A DNA stretch of 64,000 nt, from positions 202,591-266,590 of the forward strand of contig DASRHP010000010.1 of assembly GCA_035650475.1 (NCBI GenBank), read 5' to 3'. The translations under genes and the position numbers were made by a program. Positions 62,150 through 64,000 of the stretch are shown here, one piece after another. The first letter of the stretch is position 1; every line of letters starts with the position of its first letter. Under the pieces are notes generated by a model. The model had not been told where the DNA came from and made no database searches. It saw nothing but the letters and a program-made list of their open reading frames with translations. This DNA comes from Candidatus Binataceae bacterium. Its GTDB lineage: Bacteria; Desulfobacterota; Binatia; Binatales; Binataceae.

Positions 62150-62614
62150 TTGCGCCGCAATACCGCCAAATCCAAGTCGCGCAAAACCGTGCCGAGCGCC
62201 CCGAGCTCGGCGCCGCGCACCGTGTTCAGGAAGATCCTGTGTCCGATTGATTTTGATCGGATCTCGATTCCCGCGCTCAAACTGGCCCATACGATCGCGC
62301 GCCAGAACGGCGCGCGCATCTATCTGCTCTACGTCATTCCGGCGGCGCTGCGCGCCGAGCTCGAACCGCTGGCGGAGAAAAACCTGCTGGCGGTCACCCG
62401 CAAATGGCTCGAAGGCAAGGTGCCCAACGAAGTGATCGTGCGCACGGGCAAGCCGGTCGAGGGCGTGCTCAAGGCGGCGCAGGAGCTCGATGCCGACCTG
62501 GTCGTGATGGCCACCCATGGGCGCACCGGCGCCCGGCGTGCCCGCTTGGGCAGCGTCACCGAAGAGGTCGTGCGCCGCTCGACTCGCCCGGTAATGACCA
62601 TCCACCCGGGCTAG
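62150..62614 (+). CDS. Universal stress protein UspA
   Basis: 154 residues from a TTG at 62150 with GGAGGAGG before it. A basic N-terminal extension (about 25 residues rich in Lys/Arg/Ser) precedes RKILCPIDFDRISIPAL. The ATP loop THGRTGARRARLGSVTEEV retains the G-x2-x-x9-G-S pattern in part. The stop overlaps the stop of the convergent ATPase (shared CTAG). Probably stress-linked with the Mg2+ transporter. Confidence 0.9.
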   Translation: MRRNTAKSKSRKTVPSAPSSAPRTVFRKILCPIDFDRISIPALKLAHTIARQNGARIYLLYVIPAALRAELEPLAEKNLLAVTRKWLEGKVPNEVIVRTGKPVEGVLKAAQELDADLVVMATHGRTGARRARLGSVTEEVVRRSTRPVMTIHPG

Positions 62615-64000
62615 CTGCGCGCGGTGGCCGCGTCGCGGTCGCCGAGCAGGCGGCCGATGAGCCGGCGCTTGACCAGTTCGACCAGCACCAGGTAAGTGCC
62701 GGTCGCGACTATCAGGAACACGAAAAACATCGCCGGCAGCGGCACGAACCCCATGTCGCGGCCGAGCGGCGTCAGCGGCATCAGGATCCCCGCCAACACC
62801 ACGGCCACGATCGTCGCGCCAAGGGCGCGGCTCGGTCGGCTGCTCAACGGATTGCCCGCGGTACGAATCACGAACAGCACCAGCGTCTGCGTGGTAAGCG
62901 ACTCGACGAACCATCCGGTGTGGAACAGCTCTTCCGAGGAATGAAACAGCGCGAGCAGCACGAAGAAGGTGAGGAAGTCGTAGATCGAGCTGATCGGCCC
63001 GATCACCACCATGAAATTGCGGATGATGCGGATGTCCCAGCGCTGAGGCCGGCGGATGTAGGCCGGATCGACGTTGTCGGTCGGGATCATCACCTGGGCG
63101 AGATCGTAGAGAAAGTTGTTGAGCAGGATCTGCGTCGGCAGCATCGGCAGGAACGGCAGGAACAGCGAGGCCCCCGCCATGCTGAACATGTTGCCGAAGT
63201 TCGAGCTGGTGCCCATCAGCAGGTACTTCAGCACGTTGCCAAAGGCCTTGCGTCCCTCGATGATGCCGCTGTGCAGGACCTGGAGATGGTGTTCGAGCAG
63301 GATGATGTCGGCGGCGTCCTTGGCCACGTCCACCGCCCCCGCCACTGAAATCCCGACGTCGGCCGCGTGCAGCGAAGGGGCGTCGTTGATGCCATCGCCG
63401 AGGAAGCCGACCACGTGGCTGCGCAGCTTGAGCGCGCGGATGATCCGGTTTTTCTGCGCGGGCGACACGCGCGCGAAGACGTGGGCCTCCTCGGCCACGT
63501 GGGCGAGCGCCGCGTCGCTCATCCGTTCGATCTCGGCGCCGAGCACGATTCGCCCGGCGTCGATTCCGACCTGCGAGCAGATATGCCGGGTGACCAGTTC
63601 GTTGTCGCCAGTCAGGATTTTGACGGTTACCCCGTCGCGGCGGAGCGCGGCGATCGAATTCTCCACGCCTTCGAGCGGCGGATCGATGAAGGTTAGAAAG
63701 CCGGCGAGCACAAGATCGGTTTCGTCGGCGGCGGTGAAGCCGGCGCGCGCCGCGACCGGCCGCCATGCCACCGCCAGCACCCGAAAGCCCTCGGCGTTGA
63801 GTTCCCGGTAAAGCTCGCGGCAGCGCACGCGCCCGTCCTCGCCGAAGGGGGCTTGCGCGCCGTCCGCCTCGTAGCGCGTACAGGCGTCGAGGATGCTCTC
63901 CGGCGCGCCCTTGGTGATCAGCATCCGCGTTCCGTGCCCTTCGACGACGATCGACAGGCGTCGGCGCTCAAAATCGAAGGGAATCTCGTCGGTCTTTTCC
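62611..64000 (-). CDS. mgtA: Mg2+-transporting P-type ATPase, MgtA/MgtB-like (partial, N-terminus outside)
   Basis: 463 visible codons reading in from the window edge; the phosphorylation DKTGT motif lies outside. DEIPFDFERRRLSIVVE and TKGAPESIL are nucleotide-domain motifs, TGDNELVT and FLGDGINDAPSLHAADVGIS the hinge, and GTSSNFGNMFSMAGASLFLPFLPMLPTQ the conserved helix 5-6 region of the P3B Mg2+ pumps (split motif). NNFLYDL is MgtA-specific. It imports Mg2+ at low Mg2+ levels. Only the stop of the neighbouring UspA gene touches it. Confidence 0.92.
   Translation of the reverse strand, partial: EKTDEIPFDFERRRLSIVVEGHGTRMLITKGAPESILDACTRYEADGAQAPFGEDGRVRCRELYRELNAEGFRVLAVAWRPVAARAGFTAADETDLVLAGFLTFIDPPLEGVENSIAALRRDGVTVKILTGDNELVTRHICSQVGIDAGRIVLGAEIERMSDAALAHVAEEAHVFARVSPAQKNRIIRALKLRSHVVGFLGDGINDAPSLHAADVGISVAGAVDVAKDAADIILLEHHLQVLHSGIIEGRKAFGNVLKYLLMGTSSNFGNMFSMAGASLFLPFLPMLPTQILLNNFLYDLAQVMIPTDNVDPAYIRRPQRWDIRIIRNFMVVIGPISSIYDFLTFFVLLALFHSSEELFHTGWFVESLTTQTLVLFVIRTAGNPLSSRPSRALGATIVAVVLAGILMPLTPLGRDMGFVPLPAMFFVFLIVATGTYLVLVELVKRRLIGRLLGDRDAATARS

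Overview
High-GC bacterial chromosome fragment (clearly above 60% G+C by eye). Coding is dense on both strands in short operons, and there is no phage, plasmid, CRISPR or transposase gene. The content is that of a free-living aerobic soil or sediment heterotroph: acyl-CoA and side-chain degradation genes, two flavin-dependent luciferase-like oxidoreductases, a limonene-epoxide-hydrolase-type enzyme, Fe superoxide dismutase, assimilatory sulfate reduction, and selenocysteine machinery. My best guess is a deep-branching Gram-negative lineage such as Binatota (Desulfobacterota_B). This is inference from gene content; no rRNA or tRNA gene is present to test it.

Layout. 1-1 kb: partial exported repeat protein and a structured GC-rich intergenic region. 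1.1-5.1 kb (minus): six-gene operon of alpha/beta hydrolase, Ltp2-like thiolase fold, DUF35 Zn-ribbon/OB protein, PHP phosphoesterase and two hot-dog (MaoC-type) subunits. 5.3-8.5 kb: excisionase-type HTH, a crotonase lacking both usual glutamates, a dienelactone-hydrolase-like protein and an MBL-fold hydrolase. 8.7-13.6 kb: central sugar cluster zwf-glk-fba-pfp, with a predicted pyrophosphate-type phosphofructokinase. 14.3-16.3 kb: CstA. 16.4-19.6 kb: SRP RNA, dnaX, ebfC, recR; dnaX carries two consecutive perfect palindromes in its linker. 20-21.4 kb: sodB and an SDR. 21.5-25.1 kb: Rrf2 regulator divergent from sirohaem sulfite/nitrite reductase, APS reductase and an unknown coupled gene, with operator-like palindromes between them. 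25.1-27.5 kb: small membrane protein, ferredoxin-like protein, receiver protein and sigma-54 activator. 27.6-36 kb (minus): addB-addA, a cyclotransferase-like protein and a PTPS-III-type pterin enzyme. 36-39.9 kb (minus): MOSC protein, DUF2231 membrane protein and a PMT-type glycosyltransferase. 40-43.1 kb: fused two-domain NitT/TauT-type permease, ATPase and a separate AAA-associated protein. 43.2-44.5 kb: epoxide hydrolase and an exported NTF2-fold protein. 44.6-49.2 kb: selB, selD (itself a selenoprotein with an in-frame UGA) and glutathione reductase. 49.2-55.9 kb: HvfC/BufC-like protein, glutathionyl-hydroquinone reductase, SDR, DUF1329 protein, ppk1. 56-64 kb: luciferase-like oxidoreductases, isochorismatase-like hydrolase, CGNR regulator, VOC protein, two UspA proteins, alpha/beta hydrolase and a partial MgtA-type P-ATPase.

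How the genes work together. Three coherent pathways are visible: glucose phosphorylation into reversible glycolysis plus the oxidative pentose phosphate entry; sulfate assimilation from APS to sulfide under a probable Fe-S Rrf2 regulator; and selenium use, where SelD makes selenophosphate, contains selenocysteine itself, and SelB delivers Sec-tRNA (selA and the tRNA-Sec gene are not in the window). The first operon looks like a retro-aldol side-chain-shortening module of the kind known from steroid catabolism, with an unknown substrate.
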